Origin: Iris pallida
Taxonomy: Eukaryota > Streptophyta > Magnoliopsida > Asparagales > Iridaceae
Direction: 5' to 3'
Assembly (NCBI GenBank): GCA_029216955.1
Contig: JANAVB010042248.1
Span: 1 to 64,000 of the forward strand
Length of the DNA stretch: 64,000 bases
In this document: positions 10,101-20,329 of the stretch, piece by piece
How positions within the stretch are numbered: position 1 is the first letter of the stretch
Layout: each line of letters starts with the position of its first letter
Made by a program: the position numbers and the translations under genes
Notes under the pieces: model-generated
Seen by the model: only the letters and a program-made list of their open reading frames with translations
Databases searched by the model: none
What the model was told of the DNA's origin: nothing

Positions 10101-11446
10101 GGCGGCGACGAGCGGCACAGCTAGGTGCAGCGAGGGCGGCGGCCGAGGTGATGTGGTGGCAGTGTGACTCGTGGTGGTGCGGCGGCGAGGGTGGGGGTTG
10201 ATGGTGTTGTGGTTCAGTTAATGGAGATGGTGGTGGTGAAGAATAATGATGGTGATGAAGAAGAGGAGGAGAGGGGCTGGAGAGGTGGTTCGGAAGGAGG
10301 CTGACGCGAAGTCGGGAGGCTCTCGGCCATGGAGGGATGGCTGTGGTGCTCAGCTGCTGGTGAGAGTTGGAGAGAGAGAGGTGAGGAAAAATAGTTTTGT
10401 GTGAGTAAATGAGAGGGAAGAGAGAGAGATGAAAAGTTAGAGAGAGAGAGAGAAAAGTAGCTCCTAGGAGTTAGGGCCGGCTGCTAGGGGGTTTATTTGT
10501 GAGGGTGTGAGGAAATAATGGGTTGTTGGGATTGAGTGGTGGGAAAAATGAAGGCTAGGATTTAATGTAGGAAAAAATAGGTTATCCTTTTAGAAAATTA
10601 AATCATTTGAGTGTACATTAAAATATTTGAATGGCTATACTAGGTATTTAATATTTTTCAAGGGTAATGAGGATGAGGGTGTCATGATGGAGGGTAACAT
10701 GGAGCTGAGGTTGGGTTCAGTGGAGCCGGGTTGGGTCAAAATGGACTTGGTGCAATAAATAAATTATTTTTAGGTGTTTATGATCATGGATAAATAAGTA
10801 GCATGTGGGGGCTCAAATAAATGGGACACAAGTGTCATGCGGGTAGTAGGCTCAATGTGGGCCATATCCATATTTGGGGCTGATAGGTTTGGGTTGACAG
10901 GGTATCCACAATTCAAGTCAGAAAATAAATGTGACACCGTGGGGTGAATTAAAATCGGGTCACGTGTCAGAAAAGTTGTGTGATGCAAAAGGAGCACAAA
11001 ATGATGTGTCTGAGTGGGACACGAAGGTCATGGGTGAAGAGCGTCTCGAGTAGATAGGCATGACAAGTTGGTTTCAAGAAAATGACTAGTCTTGTACTCC
11101 TAAATTAAAAGTCACGGTAACGTGCATAGGATGATCAAAGATAAAAGTAAGAAAATCAATAAATAATTAATTAATGATCAAATGGTCTAAATTGACCCGA
11201 AGTTGTGTGAAGCAAAAAGAGTACAAGGGAACAAGTTTGGATGGGACATGATATATCAAAGTGAAGGTAATCTTGTCTACTTCACACTAATGAAGAGAGT
11301 TTCCAGAGATTGGCATCCCTAACACTCCAGAAGTCAAAGGCACGAAAAAGAGCATTTAATCAAATAATAATCAAATAATAATATTTATTCAAAAATAATT
11401 GATTTATTAAATTTAAAAAATAAGCCTTAAATTCAGGGGGCTTACA
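7102..11446 (-). repeat. Complete 4345-bp LTR (3' LTR) of the LARD-like element
   Basis: It is bounded by TG (7102) and CA (11446) on the plus strand. The start TGTTACGACCCG is the reversed LTR end ...CGGGTCGTAACA. The other end reversed reads TGTAAGCCCCC directly after a polypurine tract. Inside are a GTCAA/TTGAC cluster (8320-8625), a GC- and GGCGGC-rich block (9950-10200), a GA-rich stretch (10370-10460) and AT-rich sequence. No protein-coding gene is supported in this 4.3-kb stretch. Confidence 0.8.
8325..8625. repeat. GTCAA/TTGAC (W-box-like) cluster in the LARD LTR
   Basis: Roughly sixteen GTCAA or TTGAC pentamers fall within 300 bases, many as GGTCAA or GTTGACT, in both orientations. 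TTGAC with a following pyrimidine is the W-box recognised by plant WRKY transcription factors. A homologous cluster followed by the same CTACCAAG(A/G)TACC sequence lies inside the second CACTA element at 59229-59395. Confidence 0.65.
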
Positions 11447-11461
11447 TCCTACCCTCCTTAT
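11447..11461 (-). other. Polypurine tract of the LARD-like element
   Basis: Read on the minus strand it is ATAAGGAGGGTAGGA, followed at once by the LTR start TGTAAGCCCC. Just upstream (minus sense) is GGAGGACGAAATTTT, the usual tail of Tekay/Del pol genes. This fixes both the element orientation and the LTR boundary. Confidence 0.75.
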
Positions 11462-11767
11462 AAAAATTTCGTCCTCCAAATTAAAATGTTCATACCCCTT
11501 CTAGGTCAAACTCCCACAATCAAGTCTCAAAACTTAATCAAATCATACAATTTTAAAAGGACGACATACAGGGTTAGGGCATACTGTGGTAGTGAAGTCT
11601 CATCTAGGTATACTAGTCATACTAGGCCATAACAGTCATAGGGTATCAAACATACAAGCAATCTGGGGTGTTAAACTAGAAAATATACAGAAATAACAAT
11701 CATCAAGGCTTTAAGGCAAAATCAAAACCAAAATTTAAAGCACAAAGTCGAGCATTAAAATCCAATC

Positions 11768-11768
<1 letters not shown>

Positions 11769-11835
<67 letters not shown>

Positions 11836-11837
11836 GA
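11769..11837. repeat. (AT)n microsatellite
   Basis: An almost pure AT dinucleotide run of about 68 bases with one ACAT interruption, inside the LARD interior. It borders the 11885-11995 duplication. Confidence 0.95.
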
Positions 11838-11884
11838 GGGTTAGAGAGGGAAAAGCCAGCATTATATAAAGGTTATGTGGTTAG

Positions 11885-11995
11885 TGCGTGTATGGGTGTA
11901 TGTGGACATGTTCATAGGGTTAGATAGTAGACATGTGTGTGTATGGGCGTATGTGGACATGTTCATAGGGTTAGATAGTAGACAAGTGTGTGTGT
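11885..11995. repeat. Tandem dimer of a ~54-base unit
   Basis: Two nearly identical copies of a unit containing GTGTATGTGGACATGTTCAT and AGGGTTAGATAGTAGACA, head to tail. They give short spurious reading frames. Confidence 0.85.
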
Positions 11996-12404
11996 GTGAA
12001 ATATACGTGAAAGTGTATAAGAGGATTTGGGTTTCAAAACAACAACTATCAAGTTACACTACTCATGGCATATTGGTTAAACAATCTACAATGCACAACC
12101 TATTTACCCATGACATGCATGGCTAACCATATATATATATATAGAGATAGCGATTTAATTATCCATCTATATACATTATAACATGTATGCATAAACTCTA
12201 TATATATTTATATGGATATATGAACATAACATAGAGCGGAAGGGTTAGGTTTACATGGCAGTGTATACTAAGTTAGAGTGTGTGTGTGCCCTTGTACATG
12301 GTTACAGCTTTAGTATTGAAAGGTTAACCCAGCTTTAATTCAACATTTACATACAAAATCTAAAAATAAGCTAACATTTAAAACAGTGTAATATTAACAT
12401 AATG

Positions 12405-12945
12405 CAGTTTCAGATTTTAGGGGTTTGAAAATTACAACCAAACTCAATTCTCCCAACACAACCTAACATGATAGAGATGAAACCCTAACATACTATCCAT
12501 ACATTTAGCTATGCATACAGTTCAATATTACATATTTAAATCTGAAATTGAACTAAACTTTTGAAATTAATGTAAAAATGTTAACATGTATTCAGTTTCA
12601 GGATTTTGGAGAAATTCGAACACCAAACCGACCCAATGTTCATCACAACCACAACCTAACATGTAAGAATATGAAACTTAACATTATATCCCTTCATACA
12701 AAAATGTATACAGCTCCAAAATATTACATTTAAAAAACTGCAAATTAAACTAATCACTTAGAATCCAGTATCAAGGGTTAATATGCACACAGTCTCAGAT
12801 TTGACAAGTTCAAACATAAAACTCAACCAATTCCTTTATGAATTAAAACCCTGTATATACATGTGCAGTGATGTAAACAACAACTAATAACATAAAATTT
12901 ACATTTAAAATTATAAATTTAAACTTGAAAAACAGAGAACTAGTC
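12405..12945. repeat. Three diverged ~185-base tandem units in the LARD interior
   Basis: Each unit opens with CAG(T/C)(T/C)TCAG(A/G)TTT. It then has a CAACCTAACATG- or ACTCAACC-type middle and an ATACAG...AATATTACAT(A/T)TAAA tail. Copies start near 12405, 12592 and 12790 and are clearly diverged. No coding potential is seen. Confidence 0.55.
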
Positions 12946-13082
12946 TCTGATACTGTACTGTATCAGAAATATTGGGATTTTAAGAAATTAGCATCAAAAA
13001 CATATTAATGTGCATTTAGATAGGTTGGTAATCAAAGTGTAGTATTTATATATGTCAGACAAAGTGTTTGTGTCTACTATAA

Positions 13083-13083
<1 letters not shown>

Positions 13084-13122
<39 letters not shown>
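13084..13122. repeat. (AT)n microsatellite
   Basis: A pure AT run of about 38 bases inside the LARD interior. Confidence 0.95.
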
Positions 13123-13126
<4 letters not shown>

Positions 13127-13338
13127 ATACAAGAAATAATGGCAAGAAGGAAATATTGATAAAATCTGTTCTACTTATCTGTTTAAAAGAAGAAACCATT
13201 TTGAAACCAGATTTATAATATCAAACCCAAGATAAGGTCTAGCAAAATCATCGATTCATTGTATTATGAAGAAATTTATAGCAAGAAGTTATACTAGGTT
13301 TATAATAACAGCTAAAGCTACTCCTACTCCTAAGTTAT

Positions 13339-14041
13339 TTGATGATGGAAATACAATTTATAACAACAGAAGGGTACGGTAGAGATGATATGTTTAAAAA
13401 CCTTCTCCAGATACAATCTGATAATCATATGCGTCTGTCCAAAATCATGTTACTCAGAGTCCTCGCCATGCCAGTAAGCAAGGCTGCGATAAACGATAGA
13501 TTCCATAACTGGGTATGCACCTCTATAATCATGTCGTCTGAAATTCTCGCTATGCCGACTAGTATATCTACGAGAGATTTCAAATCTCATAACAAAGATA
13601 CGTACATCCGAGGCCAGGTCTCTATGTTTCTGCCACGCCAGCTAATATGACTGCGATAAACTACAGGTTCCATAATCAAGTAGACGTTTTACCATCCCTG
13701 TAATCCCGTCAACATATGTTATCAGAAAATATCGTAACTTAGGCCTTAAAATTCATCTCGATAGAAAAATCAAAATCAACAATGATCCATCAAAATCAAA
13801 TTCAATAACCAAGGAATGAGAGCGAACAAAACAAAGGAAATGATTTCAAATTGAAGTTTAAATAAGATTCTCAAGGGCCGTCCCAGAAATATCTCAAGGA
13901 GTCCTAACTGTTATTGAGTACCTCCTATCATAACCTAGAACCTATATCCCAATAGCAGGCTCGTAGCAGCGCTCTAAGTCAAGCACTACTACGAAATTGT
14001 ACTAGTTGCGACTAAGACCTGGATGGGCCACCACAAAAATG
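13339..14041. other. Non-coding 5' leader of the LARD-like element
   Basis: On the minus strand this follows the 5' LTR directly. It contains two related ~50-base stretches (about 13470-13530 and 13625-13680), both with GCCAGT/GCCAGC, CTGCGATAAAC and GATTCCATAA/GGTTCCATAA. I could not identify a convincing primer binding site next to 14041. The 103-codon frame on the plus strand has no recognisable domain and I do not regard it as a gene. Confidence 0.5.
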
Positions 14042-14933
14042 TGTCACGACCCGTACCCTGATTAGGGGCACGAGTACGTGGTTACGTCCAGCCTACGCCA
14101 CAGAATCGACGGTAGAACGCTGTATATAAGGTCTGTAAATACTACGACTAACACAGTATAAAAGTACCTGTACAATATATACACTCTGAATGGAGGTGAC
14201 ATAGCAAATACAGTCTCAATCACATCTAAGGTAGAATACGATAAAAAGATAGATAGATACGAAAAGAAATGAAACCACAGAGATACAACCAGATAGAGTT
14301 CTAAGTGTCTAAGATAACACAAATTCAGAAACATCCCAAATCTTAAAATACAGTAATCTAGAGAATAAATACAACTAAAAATGACTAATCTAAACTAATG
14401 GTGTCTCATCCACTGCTAATGGATCCTGCTGGAGATCCAGGGGTAATGTCTCATCAACTCTATCCTGGTCATACCCGTAAAAGGTAAAGCAATCAGCTAA
14501 TATGTACTCTGTAAACATTAACGGTTATCTTGTCAGGAAAATGAGTAAGTACAAATACCAACAGCAGTTACATGTAAATTGACAAATTCTATAAGAGACA
14601 GTATAATAAAATACAAGATAAAGATATTGGACGACTTGGGAACCATTCGAAAGTCGAGTTACAACCCTTAAACCGAGCAAGGACTGGGGTTGTAACCCTT
14701 CTTTCGAACAGGACTTAGTCTCCAATCAAGGTACAGTATAAAGGCATGTAGAGCATGTGAGTAATAAAATCATAGCATGGTGAAAAAGTACAGAAAGTAG
14801 AACTGAACTGGATATAAGATACGATATTAAATGTAAAATGTGATTTGAACTATTGGAGCGATATGTGATCAACTTTTAGGTAAGTGACAAGACAATTATC
14901 TACTTGGCCCGACAATCCACGGTGATCTCACGA
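14042..14933 (-). repeat. Truncated 5' LTR of the LARD-like element
   Basis: It matches 7102-7993 closely and without large gaps, from TGTCACGACCC to GTGATCTCACGA, then similarity ends abruptly. The remaining ~3450 bases of the LTR are missing, so the far end of the element has been lost rather than split by an identifiable insertion. Confidence 0.85.
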
Positions 14934-15161
14934 TTTGGTTTAGCTTCCAACTAAGGCTAAGGGACCCCGGGATTGAGTAAACGAGCTCATAGCCCTCCAC
15001 CCGTATCCCACAAAAGCGTTAATTTATATCAAAAAGATGGCAAAAACGTTAAAAAAGACCTAGACCAAATTATCCCGAGACTGCTACGACATCGAAAGCA
15101 ACTTCAACTAGCTCGAAGGCAAGTCAAGAAGGAACGGAGAGTTTCAAATTCAAATCAAAAC
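14934..15161. other. Unassigned filler between LARD and element C
   Basis: 228 bases that match neither the LARD LTR nor the Tat LTR. A plus-strand frame covers most of it and would encode a basic Lys/Arg/Gln-rich peptide (RLLRHRKQLQLARRQVKKER). I recognise no family. It joins two elements that have each lost an end. Confidence 0.5.
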
Positions 15162-15958
15162 CTGGATCAGCTCCCGCCACGTGTCCCTCATTAACTGCAA
15201 TAAATATAAATTATTGAGATTTGATCAGCTCCCGCCACGTGTCCCAACTGCTGCGAGCCGCATGGAGGACTGTCATGGTTAGGCCGCATGAGTGTGGCCT
15301 CATGTCAGAACCATATAAGGGTGGCCTTATCTGAACCGCATGACAATCCTTTAATCTGAGCCGCATGAGGGTGGCCCTATGATCTGAACCGCATAGGGGT
15401 GACCATATCTGAACCGCATGGCAATCCTTTAATCTAAGCCGCATGAAGGTGGCCCTATGATCTGAACCGCATAGGGGTAGTAGCCGCATGAGGGTAGCCC
15501 TACGATCTGAACCACATAGGGATGGCCACGTGTCAGAGCCGCATGGAATGAAGTGCTTTGGAATTCGTTGGATTGTGCCAGCTATAGAGATTTTCTTTGT
15601 TTCCCTAGGAGCATGCCATTTTGTCAGAGTCATCATTGCAGCTTTATATCAGAGCTGTCAAACCATCATGTCAGAGCTGTCGCTTCGCATCAGGGCATTA
15701 AATGAGCCAGCTGCATAAATTAATTACGGTCGATTTGTGAAGGACTTTTTTAACAACATACGGCCACGTGGCTCACTGGAAACTTCGGAGCCGTATGAAA
15801 CTCCAATGAACTGTTGAGCCACATGAAACTCTCTTAGTCTTGAGCCGCATAGGATTGAACTTCTGAGCCATATGAAACTCTAATGAACTGTTGAGATGCA
15901 AGAAACTCTCCTAGTCTTAAGCCGCATAGGATTTCATGTTCATTTCCATGCTTCTACA
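15162..15958 (-). repeat. 3' LTR of element C, truncated
   Basis: On the minus strand it starts TGTAGAAGCATGGAAATGAA right after the polypurine tract. About 797 bases match the first ~790 bases of the 5' LTR (46268 downward), including the GAGCCGCAT-type arrays at 15246-15555 and 15780-15930. Similarity stops near 15161 at GATCAGCTCCCGCCACGTG, a sequence repeated 55 bases further right, so U3-distal, R and U5 are gone. Confidence 0.8.
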
Positions 15959-15976
15959 AGACCCCCTTCAAAGTTT
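15959..15976 (-). other. Polypurine tract of element C
   Basis: Reversed it reads AAACTTTGAAGGGGGTCT, identical to the tract of element A at 2253-2270 and directly abutting the LTR start. Confidence 0.8.
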
Positions 15977-15999
15977 TCAATTTGTTGAAATACTTTGAA

Positions 16000-16180
16000 T
16001 GAGAAGCATGGCTATATCCACATAAGCTCTTCTGGCCGCATAAGATATTCTGGCGGCATGGACTTCCTAGCCGCATGGCCTTTCTGGCCGCATGGACTGC
16101 CTAGCCGCATGGACTGCCTAGCCGTATGGACCGCCTGGTCGTATGGACTGTCTAGCCATATAGACCACTCTGGCCGTATA
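16000..16180 (-). repeat. GCCGCATGG motif array between 3' LTR and antisense promoter (C)
   Basis: About eight copies of (T/A)GCCGCATGGACTGCC-like units at 15-25-base spacing, all in the element-sense direction (minus strand). The array lies between the LTR, which fires leftward, and the antisense promoter at 16357, which fires rightward. Confidence 0.75.
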
Positions 16181-16356
16181 CTGTCTTTTCTGCCACGTAG
16201 GCGTCATTAATTTCTTTTGATTCATTTTGATTTGAAGCCGTCTTTTGGGGACAGGATCCCAAGGGTCAGATTTGCCTCGATGACCGAAGCGTCGATTTTG
16301 TTCTTTAGGCGGCACGCAAATCGAAGCATCCGTCGGTTTATGAGCCCCTGTCCGCC

Positions 16357-16364
16357 TATAAATA
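16357..16364 (+). promoter_or_regulatory. TATA box of the antisense gene (element C)
   Basis: TATAAATA about 100 bases before the ATG at 16464. It is conserved with element A (1889-1896). Confidence 0.55.
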
Positions 16365-16463
16365 GGAATAACTTCTTATGGAAACTCTTTACTTTCTTCT
16401 TTTACTTGAAACTTTCTTGCCCTAGGCTGTCGTCTTCTTCTTCTTCTTCTTCTTCGATCAACG

Positions 16464-17233
16464 ATGGCCTCCAAGACTTCCAAGGCTACGACGAAGGGTA
16501 AAGCAATGGCTTCGACGTCGACTACGGCGCCTGAAGTTCATCCCGATGTTCACCCCACTATTGCTGGTAAGGATTTGGAAGGATCGTATGCTTCACAAAC
16601 CCTAATAAAGATGGCTCTGTTGTATGTTTTATGCACAAGCCTTTAATGTGTCCTTCGTCTTCATCGAACTGTTCAAATTGTATGGGCCGCATGGGAGTTG
16701 TCTAATGGCCGCGTGAACACTTCACAAACTGAACCGCATAATGACCCGTCGAACAGAGCCGCATAAGCCCCTCTGAATGGAGCCGCATGAAGCCCCATCA
16801 AACAGGACCGCATAAGCTCCCCTTTGAACTGTGCCGCATAAGGCCTCGCTAAGCATAACCGCATAAGTCCCGAAATACTAAGTTAGTTTCACCTGGCCAT
16901 CTTCTAACTTTGTTTCTTTTATCTTTGATTCTTGCAACATCCCTGCCGAAGGCTGAGATCATTATGAAGGAGGAGCTGCTGCCTCCTTTCATCAACCCAG
17001 AGTCATCGCTCGTTAAGGAGGAGGTGATACCAAAAAGGAGGAACAACAAGAAGAGCTGGCGCTATAGGGGAGGGAACTACTCCCAACATTGAAGTTGCTG
17101 TAAAGGAGGAGCTCCAGCCTGAAGGAGGTAGTATTGGGAGTTCTGATCCTCCTGCTCTGGACGAGGATCTTGCTCAAATAGATCCTTCATATGAAAAATG
17201 GTTGAGGGATTGGTATATGCCACCCCACAACTA
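16464..17233 (+). pseudogene. Antisense gene of element C, shortened
   Basis: Exon 1 starts MASKTSKATTKGKAMAS and ends in HPDVHPTIAG|GTAAGG, matching element A's exon 1. The probable intron (about 16571-16945) carries GCCGCAT motifs at 16685-16865. After it, an acidic/basic coding stretch (MKEELLPPFINPE) changes frame near 17040 and continues as TPNIEVAVKEELQPEGG to a stop at 17233. Downstream, TGTAATCTTTTTTCTTC and AATGAAAC look like 3'-end signals. The globular domain present in A is absent, so this is an internally deleted, frame-broken copy. Confidence 0.5.
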
Positions 17234-17529
17234 GGATTCGTAGGCTCTCATAAATGTCCATCTTTTGTCTTGATATTTCTGTCTGTCTTTAGCTGTAGTT
17301 TGTCTTTTGCTTGTTTTAGACATCAATGTAATCTTTTTTCTTCTTATCTGAATGAAACGATGGAGAACTTTTTTGGCTTGCTCATGAGATGTAGTCATGT
17401 GAATGTAACTGATTTTGAATGAACAGAATGCATTCGCTCTATTCTTTGCTTGCAGTAGTTGCCCTAATGGGAGACTTTTTGTGGACCTATTATCCTTGGC
17501 GTACCCTGATTCTGGATACGAATAATAAG

Positions 17530-17870
17530 ATGAGAGAGAACCAACATACTTACTCAGAGGTAGTGAGGACGTGGTAAATATGAAGGTTTCCTCAATGGAG
17601 CCTTCCTACTCAGAGGTAATGAGGATGTGGCAGGAGTGGGCTCCATGAAGGGTACATAGAACAACTCAGAGGTAATGAGGACGTGGAAGTTCTACGTGAG
17701 GGGTGGTTTGTTTTTGATGGAAGGAAAATAACTCAGAGGTAACATCGACGTGGTTGTTTCGGAGAATTTATGGATCTGTTACCCTTTTTATGCACTGAAA
17801 GTGCGGGTATTGGATCATGAGGGGGAGCTCTTTTGGGAAGAAAATTCAGAGGTATAATCATACATGACTT
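17530..17870 (-). repeat. Minisatellite with ACTCAGAGGTAATGAGGACGTGG units (C)
   Basis: Five or six diverged copies of ACTCAGAGGTAATGAGGACG-type units. Reversed, they match the 5150-5645 minisatellite of element B. They lie between the antisense gene's 3' end and the end of pol, where the two transcription units converge. Confidence 0.75.
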
Positions 17871-17927
17871 ACTACCTAAAAGATGCGATATAGATTCATA
17901 TGTAGTGACCAGAGTGTAAGTTCAGCG

Positions 17928-18155
17928 GTACCTGCGGGTACATAACTCAACAATCCGGGAGATTTAGAGTCAGAATATGAGTTTGACGGTACCAGAGGGT
18001 ACATAACTCAACAATCTGGGATATTTGGAGTCAGAATGTAGGTTCAGCGGTACTAGAGGGTACATAACTCAACAATCTGGGATATTTGGAGTCAGAATGT
18101 AGGTTCAGCGGTACCAGAGGGTACATAACTCAACAATCTGGGATATTTAGAGGAT
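17928..18155 (-). repeat. ~61-base tandem repeat, four copies
   Basis: Head-to-tail copies containing GTTCAGCGGTACCAGAGGG, TACATAACTCAACAATCTGG and GATATTTGGAGTCAGAATG, the last copy partial. The middle copies are nearly identical. The repeat abuts the stop codon region of the integrase at 18162. Confidence 0.9.
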
Positions 18156-18161
18156 GTAGTT

Positions 18162-18767
18162 TCAGACATAATACTTCTTCAGGAACTTGCCGTTGATGGA
18201 CAACATGAGCAAGTCTCCATTTTGTTTTACGAGGCGGTAAGCTCTATTGGAGAATATAGCCTCGATGATGAACTGGCCTTCCCACTTTGGCTGAAACTTG
18301 CTAGAAGTTTTGTGAGTCATAACCATCGGCCTCCGAACTGCCAGAACGAGATCGCCTACATGGAATGTTCTGATTTTAACCTTCTTGTTGAAGGCTCCGG
18401 AGATACGCGCTTGGTACAGCTCGATTCGTTGTTGAGCTAACAGGCGCTTCTCATCTAGGGCCTCCAACTCTTGTAGTCGGTGATGGTGATTATCATCTGT
18501 CATCAATCGATAGGTGAGAGCAACGCAAAGTTAGGAGATTTGAGTCTCCAATGGGAGAACTGCCTCACTCCCATATACCAGAGAGAATGGTGTGTTCCCG
18601 GTGGCCGTCCGTACTGTAGTACGGTACGCCCATAAGCATTCGTCGAGCTTTTTATTCCAGTCGCGTTTGTTTGATGACACGAACTTCTTGAGCAGCTTGA
18701 AGATTGTTTTGTTGAACACTTCAGCCAGACCATTAGCCGCCGGGTTGTACGGTGTTGAAGCAATATT
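18162..18767 (-). pseudogene. Element C integrase, C-terminal half
   Basis: It continues the integrase core past a TAG at 18768, with the catalytic Glu in a GLAEVFNKT context and then WNKKLDECLWAYRTTVRT (RNase-H-fold end). A frame change near 18510 leads to the C-terminal domain (114 codons to 18162) with FHVGDLVLAVRRP and KWEGQFIIEAIFSNRAYRL, the usual end of Gypsy integrases. Stops and the frame change make it non-functional. Confidence 0.85.
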
Positions 18768-20102
18768 CTAGATTCGGTATTTCTTGTAAAACTGATAGAA
18801 GGCGTGGCTCACGAACTGAGGACCATCGTTGTGGATGATCCTTTGGGGCAGTCCATAGCGGTAGATAACGTGGTGTTTGAGGAAGCTGATCACGTTTGAA
18901 GTCTTCACTTCTGCCAGCAGAATAGCCTCCGCCCATTTGGAGAAGTAATATGTGATTGCGAGTATGAAGCGGTATCCTCGGGACGAAGACGGAGTGATTG
19001 GACCAATGATGTCCATTCTCCATGCTTCGAATGGCCAGGATGCCATCGTTGGATGTAGAAACTCGAATGGCTGGTGGATGAAATCTGCATGGACTTGACA
19101 GGCTTTGCACTTTCTTGTATAATCTATCGCATCTGCTACCGTCGTAGGCCAGTAATAGCCTATTTGGCGAAGGCGATCTTGTAGTTTCGGGCCAGACTGA
19201 TGGGCTCCACAGATGCCATCATGAGCTTCATGTACGGCTTCTTTGGCTTCTGAATTTGACAGACATTGAAGCAGTAATCCATCGTATGATCGTCGATATA
19301 GCATTTTCGTCTCTGTATCATAGAAGAATCTGAGGGAACGCCTTCTGATAGAAGTGGCTTCCTTTAAATTTTTTGGCAGGATGTCATAGACAACGAAGTC
19401 GATGAATGGCTGTCTCCAGTCTGGTGCTTCGTCGACTGTCAGAGCGGAGTAACTCTCAACACATTGAACATTGTCCTTGGGACAGACCAATTTACTGCCT
19501 ATTATGTCAACCAAGTGGTGAGCATGATTCGGAACTGCTAAGGAAGCGACAAGGCCTGCTAGGACATCTGCTTCAATGTTCTGGAGCCTAGGAACGTGTT
19601 CTATGAAGAACTCTTCCAAGGATGAGATAATGTCGGTCGCTATTTGGTGATAGGGGATCATGTCTTCATGACGCACTTTGTATGATCCCCGGATCTGGTT
19701 AACGATTAGCTGCGAATCGCCGTATGCTTCAAGGTGCTCTACCCCCAGCTCCTTCGTAAGTCGGAGGCCAATGACCAAAGTGTTATACTCTGCCATATTG
19801 TTCGAACAGGGCTCCGTGAGGGAGTAAGCCCGATTGATCACCAGCCCAGAAGGAAAAATTAGCACCACTCTGACTCCAGCGACGATGTTGCCCTTGGGCC
19901 CCGTTCTGGAAGCGCTATTGAAGAACATTTGCCATATGGCATCATGAGAGGCCACATTTAAGTTGGCGACCTCATCTGGAATCTCTTCGTCTATTCGGGT
20001 TGACTCTGAACCTGGATGAGCTGCTAAAAAGTCTGCCAGAGCTTGACCTTTAGTAGGGGGACAGTAATATCGTCCAGGTAGCGAGGCTAGAGCTGAGTGC
20101 AC
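18768..20102 (-). pseudogene. Element C archaeal-type RNase H and integrase
   Basis: A 444-codon open stretch. Residues ~55-190 form a second RNase H domain (SNNMAEYNTL, EAYGDSQLIVNQI) of the kind that marks the Tat clade. The first catalytic Asp, usual in a YFDGAS context, is Asn in FFNSAS (residue 62). Then come the integrase HHCC zinc finger (AHDGICGAHQ ... CKACQVH) and the core with Asp in WRMDIIGPI and Asp in IIHNDGPQF. The open frame ends at TAG before the catalytic Glu. There is one long open block, but the RNase H active site and the downstream frame are damaged. Confidence 0.9.
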
Positions 20103-20307
20103 ATGGCTTAGTCATGAGGACCCTGAGGGGGTTGACTCTTGATACGACATGAATGGTTTGTTCTGTGATGTAGTGTCGCATCTTCTGAATGACGAAAACC
20201 AGAGCAAGGCATTCTTTCTCTACGGTAGTGTATCAATGCTCCGACCCCATCATCATTCGGCTGAGGTAATATGTAGATTGCTCATGGCCAGCATCATTAT
20301 TTTGTGC
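20103..20307 (-). pseudogene. Element C first RNase H domain, 3' part (after CACTA split)
   Basis: The minus-strand translation begins AQNNDAGHEQSTYYLSRMM next to the CACTA insertion and continues EKECLALVFVIQKMRHY to the ALADFLAAHP boundary of the second RNase H. It has an in-frame TGA after MGSEH. It is the direct continuation of the sequence at 28661-28792 across the insertion. Confidence 0.8.
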
Positions 20308-20329
20308 TAGCACTACAAGAAAATATGCC

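Larger units (their letters stand above)
7102..14933 (-). mobile_element. LARD-like non-autonomous Gypsy-type element
   Basis: Two direct repeats (7102-7993 and 14042-14933, 892 bp each) are the terminal parts of long LTRs. The left LTR is complete at 4345 bp (TGTTAC...CTTACA). The interior (11447-14041, 2595 bp) begins on the minus strand next to the 14042 LTR and ends in GGACGAAATTTTTATAAGGAGGGTAGGA split as a pol-end remnant plus polypurine tract, a signature of Tekay/Del-type Gypsy elements. No gag or pol frame is present. LTRs longer than the interior and a coding-free interior match the LARD class. The right LTR is truncated at 14933. Confidence 0.8.

Noticed and set aside
9787..10201. 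Overlapping 105-126-codon frames on both strands in a GC-rich block
   Set aside because: They lie inside the LARD LTR, overlap on both strands, are rich in Ala/Arg/Gly from GGCGGC-type repeats and have no recognisable domain. A GC-rich block also occurs in the related LTR near 62800-62990.
13339..13650. 103-codon plus-strand frame in the LARD interior
   Set aside because: No domain, and it spans two related non-coding repeats. It is on the opposite strand to the element.
14973..15194. 73-codon basic peptide in the filler
   Set aside because: Too short, no family, spans a rearrangement junction. Reported as filler only.
17928..18155. CRISPR-like array
   Set aside because: The ~61-base units are directly adjacent without unique spacers, in a plant retrotransposon. 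It is a simple tandem repeat.
18506..18763. Independent gene near the integrase end
   Set aside because: Overlapping out-of-frame reading of the integrase C-terminal region.
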